Source: Hyphomicrobiales bacterium (GTDB lineage: Bacteria > Pseudomonadota > Alphaproteobacteria > Rhizobiales > OSC116). Taken from it: 64,000 bases of DNA. The notes under the pieces were generated by a model. The model was not told the DNA's origin. It saw only the letters and a list, made by a program, of their open reading frames with translations, and searched no databases. The position numbers were made by a program, and so were the translations under genes. This document shows, in pieces, positions 17,932 through 25,959 of this stretch. Every line of letters begins with the position of its first letter. Position 1 is the first letter of the stretch. The stretch lies in NCBI GenBank assembly GCA_002401855.1, contig NVUH01000002.1, forward strand, positions 156,291 to 220,290, in the 5' to 3' direction.

Positions 17932-18138
17932 TTAAGCGTTGTTACGCTTGCGCCATAGGGCGTAAATCGTCAATAATACAAATATTCCAAGTGCAGGCAA
18001 AAGCACATAATCTAGGTAACCAACCAAAGCAGATAATCCCATGACACCAAATACAATCACCAACACGGGGGTAAAGCAGCATAAGGCCGCTGTGATTGTG
18101 CCAATGATTGCCGTCCTCAAAAGAGTTTTTTCGTTCAT
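17932..18138 (-). CDS. merF: mercury transporter MerF, short form
   Basis: 68 aa with two transmembrane helices. TLLRTAIIGTITAALCCFTP contains the vicinal pair Cys20-Cys21 at the periplasmic end of helix 1, and GLSALVGYLDYVLLPALGIF leads into helix 2, closely matching MerF. The usual protein is about 81 aa and has a second Cys pair in its C-terminal tail; here the frame stops after RKRNNA and the pair is missing. Known role: inner-membrane Hg(II) uptake, passing the ion to MerA. It lies 3 bp after merP and 22 bp before merA. Confidence 0.92.
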   Translation of the reverse strand: MNEKTLLRTAIIGTITAALCCFTPVLVIVFGVMGLSALVGYLDYVLLPALGIFVLLTIYALWRKRNNA

Positions 18139-18141
18139 TGA

Positions 18142-18432
18142 TTATGATCCAGACTTAACAAGTTTTGCTTCATATCCTGCCGATTCCGATGCAGCTGCAA
18201 TGTTTTCTGTTGAGGTAATCTCATCATCATAAACGACCAAAGCAGTACGAGTCTCGGTATCGGCGGTGACAGAGATAACTCCCTTAACTTCCCCCATTGC
18301 TGCTTCTACAATAAATGGGCAACTCGCACAGAACATCCCTGGTACGGCAAAATTAATTGTTCGCTCGACAGCCAATGTCGGGGATGCAACAAATGTACAA
18401 ACTAACATAAGAGCGCTCAGTATTTTTTTCAT
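18142..18432 (-). CDS. merP: periplasmic mercury-binding protein
   Basis: 96 aa from the ATG at 18432, which has a strong AAAGGAC site; a longer open frame reaching 18528 overlaps merT and lacks such a site. Residues 1-21 are a Sec signal peptide (MKKILSALMLVCTFVASPTLA). The mature part is a heavy-metal-associated domain with GMFCASCPF, giving the Hg-binding Cys35 and Cys38. Known role: scavenges Hg(II) in the periplasm and hands it to MerT. It lies 11 bp downstream of merT. Confidence 0.95.
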   Translation of the reverse strand: MKKILSALMLVCTFVASPTLAVERTINFAVPGMFCASCPFIVEAAMGEVKGVISVTADTETRTALVVYDDEITSTENIAAASESAGYEAKLVKSGS

Positions 18433-18443
18433 AATATGTCCTT

Positions 18444-18848
18444 TCATAGACCGAGAAGAATAGGAGCAACAACTGGTGCAATCCATGTCCAAAAAGTTGC
18501 AATAAATGTTAAGATTGTTGCACTCCATAACGATATTTTTACGAGCCTATTGGGCAGTGGTCGAGCGCAGACCTCACCATCAACACATACTCTGGGTTTT
18601 CTGTAAACCACCCAATACCCATAGGCTAAAAGCCCAAAAGTTATAGTGATGAAAATTGGTTTGTACGGCTCCAAAGCCGTCAAATTTCCTATCCATGCAC
18701 CTGACACACCTACGCTAAAGAGGATTAACGGTACAATACAACAAGTAGATGCAGCGATGGCACCAAGGATCCCTCCCGCGGCTATCATACGCGTTTTTCT
18801 AGCTACCTTTAATTCCTGCTTTTCCAACAAATCAGTTGTTTCAGTCAT
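18444..18848 (-). CDS. merT: mercuric ion transporter MerT
   Basis: 134 aa from the ATG at 18848; a longer in-frame start at 18935 would run through the promoter/operator and is rejected. Three membrane helices. Helix 1 holds the vicinal pair Cys36-Cys37 (IAASTCCIVPLILF), and the cytoplasmic loop has the second pair Cys88 and Cys94 (RVCVDGEVCARP), both diagnostic of MerT. Known role: inner-membrane import of Hg(II) from MerP for reduction by MerA. First gene of the divergently controlled mer operon. Confidence 0.94.
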   Translation of the reverse strand: MTETTDLLEKQELKVARKTRMIAAGGILGAIAASTCCIVPLILFSVGVSGAWIGNLTALEPYKPIFITITFGLLAYGYWVVYRKPRVCVDGEVCARPLPNRLVKISLWSATILTFIATFWTWIAPVVAPILLGL

Positions 18849-18879
18849 TTTCACACTCGTAATTACTTTGATTAATGGT

Positions 18880-18910
18880 AAAATAGCATCTGTAGTAACT
18901 ACAGATGCAA
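18880..18910 (-). promoter_or_regulatory. mer operator/promoter with 19-bp spacer
   Basis: On the minus strand a -35 box TTGCAT (18910-18905) and a -10 box TATTTT (18885-18880) are separated by 19 bp, the overlong spacing characteristic of MerR-controlled promoters. Within it lies a perfect dyad, GCATCTGTAGT and ACTACAGATGC around one central base (18886-18908). MerR should bind here, repress without Hg(II), and untwist the DNA to activate merTPFA when Hg(II) is bound. merR begins 12 bp to the right on the other strand. Confidence 0.92.
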
Positions 18911-18921
18911 GAGGTTCTTTC

Positions 18922-19344
18922 ATGAAAATCATCACGAAGTCTAGAGGCTATGCGATTGGGCTTATGTCTAAAAAGACAGGAGTTAATATCGAGACAATAC
19001 GATATTACGAGAAAATAGGCATTTTACCAAAGCCTGATAGGACAAGTGGTGGTAACCGACAATATGACCATAGCCAGTTGAAACGTTTATTTTTCATACG
19101 GCGTTCAAGAGATCTAGGATTTAATATTAAAGAAATTAGAACACTCTTTGAAATGGTAGATCGAAAAGATTTTACCTGTGAAGAAATGCACAACGTTGCA
19201 TTGAAGCACCTAGAAACCTTGAGAGATAAAATAACGGGTCTTAAAAAATTAGAGGCTGATCTAATGGTAATGGTCGCAGATTGTAACAATGGCGATGTGC
19301 CAGACTGTCCTATCGTTGATACATTATTTAATACAAATAATTGA
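18922..19344 (+). CDS. merR: Hg(II)-responsive transcriptional regulator
   Basis: 140 aa from the ATG at 18922, just beyond the operator; an open frame extends further upstream through merT but has no support as coding. N-terminal MerR winged helix: MSKKTGVNIETIRYYEKIGI and GNRQYDHSQLKRLFFIRRSR. The three Hg-binding cysteines of MerR are present as Cys86 (DFTCEEMH), Cys121 and Cys129 (ADCNNGDVPDCP), which separates it from CueR/ZntR relatives. A long dimerisation helix links them. Controls the divergent merTPFA operon and its own expression. Confidence 0.95.
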   Translation: MKIITKSRGYAIGLMSKKTGVNIETIRYYEKIGILPKPDRTSGGNRQYDHSQLKRLFFIRRSRDLGFNIKEIRTLFEMVDRKDFTCEEMHNVALKHLETLRDKITGLKKLEADLMVMVADCNNGDVPDCPIVDTLFNTNN

Positions 19345-19464
19345 AAAAGATCGACTTCTTTGCGCGTGCTGGACTATAAAATCTGTTCAAACAGTATTCT
19401 ATCAAATGCATAAATCTAATAAAAACCTTGGCACGCTGTGACTTCAATTAGAGATTCCCAGAAA

Positions 19465-19527
19465 GTTGTCCAATGATGTGGTGTATTCTGGGTTTGTTCA
19501 TGGTTATCTGGGGTAATATTTGGCAAT
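19465..19527 (+). repeat. 63-bp direct repeat, right copy, flanking the mercury locus
   Basis: Second copy of the repeat at 15950-16012, same orientation, about 87% identical. The left terminal GTTGTCCAATG is intact; the right terminal repeat has decayed to ATTTGGCAAT. On the minus strand both copies can be read as the same peptide (TPDNHEQTQNTP, then HHWTT or YHWTT). Confidence 0.8.
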
Positions 19528-19643
19528 TTTTTATGAGGTTTTCTATGGGTTACAGAGAATAAGGGGGCACTTGATATCATTTTCTCGGGCAAGAAGTTAA
19601 GATTTTGGCGAAACTACCATTCATTATAATAGGTTAACCCGCG

Positions 19644-20057
19644 CTAACCCTCTCGTCCAGATTCGCCCGATTCGTTGGAGAACAGTGCGATTTTGTTGCC
19701 TTGAGGGTCGCGAAGGCAGCCAACATCAAATGAGGTCCATACAAGTCACGAAAGCCCGACTGGCCCTCGTCAAACCCGCCCGCAGCAAGTGCGGCAGAGT
19801 GAAGGTCACGAACCTGTTTTTGACTGCGAGCCTCTAATGCGATCATAGCACCGTTCCCAGCCGAGGCAGGACGTCCATTGAAGGTTGGTTTAACATAGAA
19901 ATCCAGGATAGCGGTGGACTGCCCCAGTTGTTCGGGCACGTGTAGCTTAACCCTCAGAACCCTCCGTCAGCGCGTAATCAAGAGCTGGCAGGAACGCTGA
20001 GTAAAACCGTTTCGCACGAGCGATATCATCAGCACCTACACTGACGTAGGCAATCAT
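19644..20057 (-). pseudogene. VOC/glyoxalase-family protein, frameshifted
   Basis: The 5' part (start at 20057) reads MIAYVSVGADDIARAKRFYS, a typical N-terminal strand and helix of a vicinal-oxygen-chelate domain. It stops near 19945 after LTEGSEG; similarity continues in another frame (LDFYVKPTFNGRPASAGNGA, then ARSQKQVRDLHSAALAAGGF) and changes frame again near the 3' end (RDPQGNKIALFSNESGESGR). At least two frameshifts, so not functional as one protein. Codon choice is richer in G/C than that of its neighbours, suggesting it came in by transfer. It lies between the mer locus and an IS3 copy. Confidence 0.8.
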
Positions 20058-20150
20058 ACTGCGTGTTCCTTTTCGGAAGCTTGGTTATTACAAGAATTTT
20101 ACTGAATTATGGTAGACTAGCACATAATTCGGTTCAATTATAAACAACAA

Positions 20151-21380
20151 TACCCGAGGTGCCCCCCAAAAATGCGACAAATTTTGCATTGATTTAAGCT
20201 ACACTTTTCACTAACCAGTCGTTGGGTTGATTGTTTAATTTGTTCCAATAAATCACATCAGGCGTTAAACCACAAAGAGCTTTGTACCCAAAGACTGGGG
20301 CAGGCTCTGTGGACGTTCTGTATTATAAAAGTTGTTCCACTTGCCAATTCCTTCTCTGGCTTCTGTACCACCACTCCAAGCATGTAAATAAACGTATTCA
20401 TATTTAAGCGTATTAATCCATTGCCAAGACGTGAATTGACTGCCTTGATCGGTGTTAAAGATCTTAGGTGCACCAAAGCGATGAATGGCTTCATTCAAAG
20501 CCTCAATGCAAAAATCAGTCTCCATGGTATTTGATAAGCGCCAACTCAAGACCCTGCGCGTTGCCCAGTCCATAATCGCAACCAGATATAAAAAGCCCTT
20601 ACGCATCGGAATATAAGTAATGTCAGCACACCAAACATGATTTAGCTTAGTAATATTCATTCCTCTCTATAAACAAGGATATATTTTATGTTGCTTATTG
20701 GGTTTGCTGGTGCTGGGCTTCTGATAGATCGGCATCAGCCCCATCAAGCGCATAAGCCTGCGTATCCGTTTGATATTGACTTTATAAGCTTGCGCGCATA
20801 AATGTCACCTCATCTGCCCAACACCATAGAATGGCGCTGCCAAGAATTGTTTATCAATCAAAGTCATCAACTCAAGATTATAATCAGTTTCGCCTTTGAC
20901 CTGTCGATAAGCCAAAGAGCGAGATATTGACAATAGCTGACATTGAAATTGAAATTTTATCGCCAACTTTGGGTGTTTTTTGTTAATCATGCTAACCCTC
21001 ACTTGTCGAGCCAAGGCGCTAGCTTTTCCAGCAAAAATCATTGGCGACGGCCAACTCCCCTATCTTGGCGTGAAGGGCTTTTACTTTGACATCACTATCA
21101 TAGGATGGCTTTGTCTTCTGACTACGTTCAAAAACTTCGGCTGCACCTTCAAGCAGTGAGCGTTTCCAATGATGAATTTGAGTGGGGTGAACACCAAAAT
21201 AACTGGCCTGTTTCGTGACCGTTTGTTCGCCTTTTATGGCTTCTAAAGCAACACGGGCTTTAAAGGCTGGATTATGGTTCTTACGTTTGGATATCTTAGA
21301 TTTCCTCGTCTGGTTATGGACCAGTCAAGCAAAAATTGGAGCTTAAGTCACTGTCGCATTATTGGGGAGCACCTCAGGTA
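20151..21380 (-). mobile_element. IS3-family insertion sequence, degenerate, with both terminal repeats
   Basis: Terminal inverted repeats of about 28 bp are visible: GAGGTGCCCCCCAAAAATGC near 20155 and, on the opposite strand, GAGGTGCTCCCCAATAATGC near 21375. Total length of about 1.23 kb fits IS3. Internal OrfA and OrfB on the minus strand are broken. The exact outermost bases and a target-site duplication could not be confirmed. Same family as the copy at 32355-33304, which lies in the opposite orientation. Confidence 0.85.
20265..21300 (-). pseudogene. IS3-family transposase OrfAB remnants
   Basis: OrfA remnant at about 21050-21300 (FGVHPTQIHHWKRSLLEGAA, then DVKVKALHAKIGELAVANDF). OrfB begins about 21000 (MINKKHPKLAIKFQFQCQLL) and is interrupted near 20805 within the HTH_21 region. 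The rve core continues at 20660-20265 with HVWCADITYIPMRKGFLYLV (first Asp) and FNTDQGSQFTSWQW (second Asp), ending in NTERPQSLPQSLG. Stops and frameshifts separate the parts, so no active enzyme can be made. Confidence 0.85.
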
Positions 21381-21496
21381 CTCATAGATTGGATAAGTAC
21401 ATTTACTTCTGAATAAAGCTCTAAGCTTGTTCAAAAAGCTAATTGTCTTGAAATATTTAGAGACTGGCACTGGAAGTTTTGAAATAAGGATTATTT

Positions 21497-22330
21497 TCAA
21501 TTCAAAAATAATCTTAATAAATCGATAGATTCAATTGAATTAAATGTAGGAGCATGACCGAATTTTTTAATTTCTTGCAAGCTCGCGTTGTCATTATATT
21601 TCAACATCTTATCACCAACATTAGTTGGCAAGACATCTGACTCACTACCACGGGTAATTAGAATTTTTGCAGAAATATTCTGATAGACTTCCCACAGAGG
21701 TAGCTCATCCGCATTATGAGAAAATTGATTAATAATCTCGGGGTCGTAATGAGTGGTAATGCGACCATCACTACGCCGCCGCATTGAACTATCTGCCATT
21801 AATTGCCAAAATTCTTCGCTATTTTCACCAAATGGGGCATATATTTTTTCTAACCACACTTTAAATTCTGGCATGCTCGCAAATGAAGGTGGACTACCTA
21901 CATATTCTATGATTCTAGATAAGGCATCAGACCCAATTTCGGGACCAATATCATTGATTACTAAATGGGTAATGCGCTCATTTAATACACCACCAGCTAA
22001 CAACATGCCAATCAATCCACCCATTGAAGTGCCAAACCAACGCAATTTTTCAATCTTGTAGTAATCTATAATCGCCTCAGCGATTTCTGCATAGCTTTTC
22101 AGGCTATAATCTGTTCGCGGATTCTGTCCCCAGCTCGACAATCCACGGCCAATTGTATCGGGACATATCACAAAATAGTCTTTGGATAAAATGTGTGCGG
22201 CACCATCAAAGTCGCGACCAGTTCGCGCCAAGCCATGCCACATAATCAAAGCTGGCGACGATGGATTACCCCAGTGCGATATATGGATTGAATGAGCAGC
22301 AACCTGAATATATTCTGAGCGTCTCTGCAT
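21497..22330 (-). CDS. alpha/beta hydrolase
   Basis: 277 aa from the ATG at 22330, which overlaps the stop of the LivM-type permease gene by one base (TGATG); a longer frame to 22423 lies inside that gene. Abhydrolase_1 features: oxyanion loop MWHGLARTGRDFDG, nucleophile elbow GTSMGG with Ser102, acid in TRGSESDVL (Asp about 232) and FGHAP (His about 259). The triad is complete. Substrate unknown. Translational coupling to an ABC importer of the branched-chain amino-acid type suggests that it hydrolyses the imported compound, perhaps an ester or amide, in the cytosol. Confidence 0.88.
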   Translation of the reverse strand: MQRRSEYIQVAAHSIHISHWGNPSSPALIMWHGLARTGRDFDGAAHILSKDYFVICPDTIGRGLSSWGQNPRTDYSLKSYAEIAEAIIDYYKIEKLRWFGTSMGGLIGMLLAGGVLNERITHLVINDIGPEIGSDALSRIIEYVGSPPSFASMPEFKVWLEKIYAPFGENSEEFWQLMADSSMRRRSDGRITTHYDPEIINQFSHNADELPLWEVYQNISAKILITRGSESDVLPTNVGDKMLKYNDNASLQEIKKFGHAPTFNSIESIDLLRLFLN

Positions 22331-23409
22331 CACTTCACCCTCGGTTTTAACATGGTACCAGCAATGCCTGCGGGGAAGAAATACACCAATAAAATGAATG
22401 ATAACCCTAGCCATAACAGCCACCGATCAGGATTCAACAATTCAGGAATGAGTGGTAAGTTGGCAGTCGCTTCAGCGCCCAATTGCATGATATCACGCAG
22501 ATAATATTGCGCCAAATTCAGCAATACTACGCCAATCACTGCGCCACTCATCGTGCCCATACCGCCAATCACCACCATCAATAAAATATCAATGTTAATC
22601 GAAAAAGACAAAACGGTTTCGGGGCCCGTATATTTGAGCCAAACCGCATAAATAATACCCGCAATGGCAGCAAACACTGCCGAAATACAGAAAACTAATG
22701 TGCGATAAGTCACCACGCGGTAGCCAATGGCTTCTGCACGAGTTTCGTTTTCACGCACGGCTTTTAAAACCGTTCCTAAGGGTGAATTGACAATACGGAT
22801 CATCGCCAGATATAGCAATAATGACATACAGAAAACACTGTAGAAAGCTGCCAATTTGCCATTTAATTTCGTGCCTAGCCAACGGACAACATGACCGTCA
22901 TCATCAACTAATAATTTGGTTGCAGGTTTAAACAGTTTTGGCACTTTATAGGTGATGCCATCTTCACCGCCAGTGAAGTCCGAAAATTGACTGACCAACA
23001 CCACTGCCACGCTGGCAACCGCAAGTGTAACCATTGTGAAGAATATCGCTTTAACCCGTAGCGACAAAAGGCCAATAAAGATGGCCAAAATAACCGCCAT
23101 CACAATGCCAATTCCGCCACCAATGACAATCGCATCCCAGCCTGGCCCCATATGGCGCAAAGCCGTTGCTGCGCCATAAGCGCCTAAGCCAAAAAATATG
23201 GTATGGGCGAAGGAAACAATGCCCGTATAGCCGATAAGCAGGTCATAACTTGCCACCAATACGATGAATACACAAATTCTAGCGGCCACTTGCTGAGAAC
23301 GCACATCATGAAAAAGAAATGGTGAAAGCGCCAAGCCCAACCAGATGACAATCACAATGCCCCACACCATTAAACGCCTTTGATCAAGTTTTGTAGAATT
23401 ATTCTTCAT
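22330..23409 (-). CDS. livM: LivM-type ABC transporter permease
   Basis: 359 aa from the ATG at 23409, which overlaps the LivH stop (ATGA); the frame extends to 23445 inside livH but that start is unlikely. About 9-10 hydrophobic segments. LivM-family landmarks: YDLLIGYTGIVSFAHTIFFG, VRENETRAEAIGYRVVTYRT (the EAA-like coupling loop) and VVIGGMGTMSGAVIGVVLL. With LivH it forms the membrane channel of a high-affinity importer of the branched-chain amino acid/amide/urea type. Substrate not deducible. The adjoining hydrolase suggests a non-amino-acid compound. Confidence 0.9.
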   Translation of the reverse strand: MKNNSTKLDQRRLMVWGIVIVIWLGLALSPFLFHDVRSQQVAARICVFIVLVASYDLLIGYTGIVSFAHTIFFGLGAYGAATALRHMGPGWDAIVIGGGIGIVMAVILAIFIGLLSLRVKAIFFTMVTLAVASVAVVLVSQFSDFTGGEDGITYKVPKLFKPATKLLVDDDGHVVRWLGTKLNGKLAAFYSVFCMSLLLYLAMIRIVNSPLGTVLKAVRENETRAEAIGYRVVTYRTLVFCISAVFAAIAGIIYAVWLKYTGPETVLSFSINIDILLMVVIGGMGTMSGAVIGVVLLNLAQYYLRDIMQLGAEATANLPLIPELLNPDRWLLWLGLSFILLVYFFPAGIAGTMLKPRVK

Positions 23410-24395
23410 GATTTCACCATTGGGCGCAAGCCATAAGGCCGCCACATTAAAATAACAATCATCACCAACATATTCGTGGCCAGCGCCATTTTAGGGAATA
23501 AGAACGCCATATAATTGCCAACAAGCCCCAGAATTAACGCACCTAATAATGAGCCTTCAATTGAACCAAGCCCGCCAATAATTACCACCACAAAAATAGA
23601 AATCATCATATGTGCACCAATTTCGGGTGTGATGAGGGTTTCATACCCCGCCCACATAGCGCCACCTAAGGCAGCTAAGCCCGAGCCAACTACAAATACA
23701 CCGATAAATAAGCGTTCGACTTTAAAACCTAACGCTTCGACCATTTCACGGTTTTCGACCCCTGCCCGCACCAATAAGCCAATGCGAGTGCGGTTTAGAG
23801 TGAGATGCAAAACTATAAAGGCCGCAGTGCCTAAAAACACTGCAAATACCCGATATATCTCAATAGAAATGTCGCCAATAATGAATGAGCTTTGTAGAAA
23901 TTGTGGCCTAGCGACGTTGATTGGCACGCCGCCCCAAATGACCAAAATCAATTGTTCTGACACGATTAATGCACCAACTGTGATGAGTATTTGGCGCAAA
24001 TGATCTTGATAGACCGGTTTGATAATAACTTTTTCAAAAAACCAACCTGCAATCATGCCGAACACCATTGCAGCACCTAATGCCGAAAATAATGCCAACA
24101 TATTTAGCAATACACTATCGCTCTCGTTCCAACCTGACAAACGCCCTAAGACCGATGCCGCGATGAAAGCACCAAATGCCACAAAGGCGGAATGGCTGAA
24201 ATTCATCACATCCATAAGGCCAAAAATAAGGCTTAAGCCAGAGGCCATTAGGAAAATCATCATGCCCATTGCTAAACCTGCTACGGTTAGCGTCACCCAA
24301 ATAGAAGGGTTACCAATCATAATCAACGCTACGAATGCTATGGCGACGGGTAAAAACCTTATATTATTTCCACTCAATAAGTTATTCAATGTCAT
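23406..24395 (-). CDS. livH: LivH-type ABC transporter permease
   Basis: 329 aa, eight or more hydrophobic helices. Family features: GLSLIFGLMDVMNFSHSAFV near residues 50-75 and GVENREMVEALGFKVERLF plus VVIIGGLGSIEGSLLGALIL. A GGGGAG ribosome site precedes the ATG. It lies 11 bp after LivF and overlaps LivM, inside an SBP-LivG-LivF-LivH-LivM-hydrolase operon. Confidence 0.92.
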   Translation of the reverse strand: MTLNNLLSGNNIRFLPVAIAFVALIMIGNPSIWVTLTVAGLAMGMMIFLMASGLSLIFGLMDVMNFSHSAFVAFGAFIAASVLGRLSGWNESDSVLLNMLALFSALGAAMVFGMIAGWFFEKVIIKPVYQDHLRQILITVGALIVSEQLILVIWGGVPINVARPQFLQSSFIIGDISIEIYRVFAVFLGTAAFIVLHLTLNRTRIGLLVRAGVENREMVEALGFKVERLFIGVFVVGSGLAALGGAMWAGYETLITPEIGAHMMISIFVVVIIGGLGSIEGSLLGALILGLVGNYMAFLFPKMALATNMLVMIVILMWRPYGLRPMVKS

Positions 24396-24406
24396 AATAT
24401 ACTCCC

Positions 24407-25129
24407 CTATTGATGCTGATCGAGCGATAAGCTCAACAAACGAGTTTGCAGGTCTTTATCCTGCGCAAATTCTTTCATGTCACCAGAATGGATAATTTTA
24501 CCGTCCTCAACCACATTCACGGTCTCACCAAGCGAACTGGCAAAGTGAAAATTTTGTTCAACTAAAAGAATAGTGGTCTCCTTTGCAAATTCATGAAATG
24601 CCTCAATCATATTGTCAATAATTGATGGGGCGAGGCCTTTGGTTGGCTCGTCTATTAAAATTAGTTTTCGAGGCTCAATAATCGCCCGTGCAATGGCTAG
24701 CATTTGCTTTTGACCGCCAGAAAGTGACCACGCGGCTTTGTCCCAAAACTTTTCAATCGCTGGAAATAAAGTATAAATACGTTTCAAGCGAACGGGGTCA
24801 AACTTACCTTTATTAGCAGCGAGACGTAAATTTTCTTCTACTGTCAATCCACCAAATATTCCCATATTTTCAGGTACATAAGCAACACCCATTTGTGCAA
24901 TGTCAGAACTGTGATATTTAGTTATGTCTTGTCCATCAAATTTTATGCTGCCACTATGAGCATGTAAAACACCCATTATGGTACGTAAGGTTGTGGTTTT
25001 GCCCGCACCATTACGGCCCAAAAGCACATGCACCCCACCCTTGGGAATGTTCAGATTAATATCATGCAATATGTGATATTGAGCAATGTCGGCACAGACA
25101 TTATCGAGTGTTAAAATGTCCTGTCTCAT
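24407..25129 (-). CDS. livF: LivF-type ABC transporter ATPase
   Basis: 240 aa. Walker A GRNGAGKTT, Q-loop region GVAYVPENMGIFGGLTVEEN, signature LSGGQKQML, Walker B LILIDEPTKGLAP and H-loop TTILLVEQN, all in the LivF pattern. The start overlaps the LivG stop (ATGA). One of the two cytosolic ATPases driving the LivH/LivM channel. Confidence 0.93.
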   Translation of the reverse strand: MRQDILTLDNVCADIAQYHILHDINLNIPKGGVHVLLGRNGAGKTTTLRTIMGVLHAHSGSIKFDGQDITKYHSSDIAQMGVAYVPENMGIFGGLTVEENLRLAANKGKFDPVRLKRIYTLFPAIEKFWDKAAWSLSGGQKQMLAIARAIIEPRKLILIDEPTKGLAPSIIDNMIEAFHEFAKETTILLVEQNFHFASSLGETVNVVEDGKIIHSGDMKEFAQDKDLQTRLLSLSLDQHQ

Positions 25130-25884
25130 GCGGCGTTTCCTAAATAAATCTCACGCACAATCGGCATGGCAATCACCTCTTCTGGCTCGCCATCAGCGAC
25201 CAACTCACCATTATGCAAAACGATAATACGGTCGGCTAGCGCCCTCACGACATCCATTTTATGTTCCACTAATAAAATAATTTTGCTGCTATCTTGCTTG
25301 ATTTGATCAATTAATTCTAAAATTACCGGTGCTTCATCAATCGACATGCCTGCTGTTGGCTCATCAAACATAAACACCGCTGGTTGCATGGCCATCAGCA
25401 ATGCAACTTCCAACTTACGTTGGTCACCATGTGACAATGCTGAAACAGGTAAATGAGCAACTTTTTCTAACCGCGTTTGGCTTAAATATTCATAGGCTTG
25501 TTGTTCAAGATACTTTAATGATTTGGCATGGGTGAATATTCGCATGCCCACTTTAGCTTGCGCTTGCACCGCTAAACGAACATTTTCCAATACACTTAGT
25601 TTAGGGAAAAGATTAGTCAACTGAAACGCCCGCCCAATGCCTTGTTTAGCGCGTTGCGATGGCGCCAATCTAGTGAGATCCGTATCACCCAACATAACTT
25701 TGCCAGATGTCGCGATGAGTTGACCAGACATGAGGTTGAATAATGTGGTTTTTCCAGCCCCATTGGGGCCGACCACTACCGTTAATTCATTTGGTTTAAA
25801 ACGACAAGACACCTTATTTACCGCAATATGACCACCAAATTGAATGGTCAAATCTTCTGTATATAAATCTGATGGAGTTTTCAT
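25126..25884 (-). CDS. livG: LivG-type ABC transporter ATPase
   Basis: 252 aa. Walker A GPNGAGKTT, GIGRAFQLTNLFPKLSVLEN (Q-loop), signature LSHGDQRKLEVALLM, Walker B VFMFDEPTAGMS and VEHKMDVVRALADRIIVL (H-loop). The LSHGDQ signature is closer to LivG/UrtD than to LivF. First ATPase gene after the binding-protein gene, separated from it by a strong stem-loop. Confidence 0.93.
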   Translation of the reverse strand: MKTPSDLYTEDLTIQFGGHIAVNKVSCRFKPNELTVVVGPNGAGKTTLFNLMSGQLIATSGKVMLGDTDLTRLAPSQRAKQGIGRAFQLTNLFPKLSVLENVRLAVQAQAKVGMRIFTHAKSLKYLEQQAYEYLSQTRLEKVAHLPVSALSHGDQRKLEVALLMAMQPAVFMFDEPTAGMSIDEAPVILELIDQIKQDSSKIILLVEHKMDVVRALADRIIVLHNGELVADGEPEEVIAMPIVREIYLGNAA

Positions 25885-25902
25885 ATGATAATCCGATTTT
25901 AG

Positions 25903-25932
25903 CTGTCAGGAATGAAAGTATATTCCTGACAG
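25903..25932 (-). terminator. stem-loop between the Liv-type binding-protein gene and livG
   Basis: CTGTCAGGAAT and ATTCCTGACAG form a perfect 11-bp stem around an 8-nt loop in the 75-bp gap. There is no T-run on the coding strand, so it is better read as a 3'-end stabiliser or partial terminator that favours binding-protein expression. Confidence 0.7.
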
Positions 25933-25959
25933 TATTTTGACGATCTTAATGTGGCAACT

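Noticed and set aside
18528..18935. Long N-terminal extensions of MerP (to 18528) and MerT (to 18935), and of MerR (to 18646)
   Set aside because: They overlap neighbouring genes or the operator, and lack ribosome sites; the shorter starts give proteins of normal family length.
23515..24003. 162-codon open frame opposite livH
   Set aside because: Antisense shadow rich in Pro/Thr/Ile, without ribosome site or recognisable motif.
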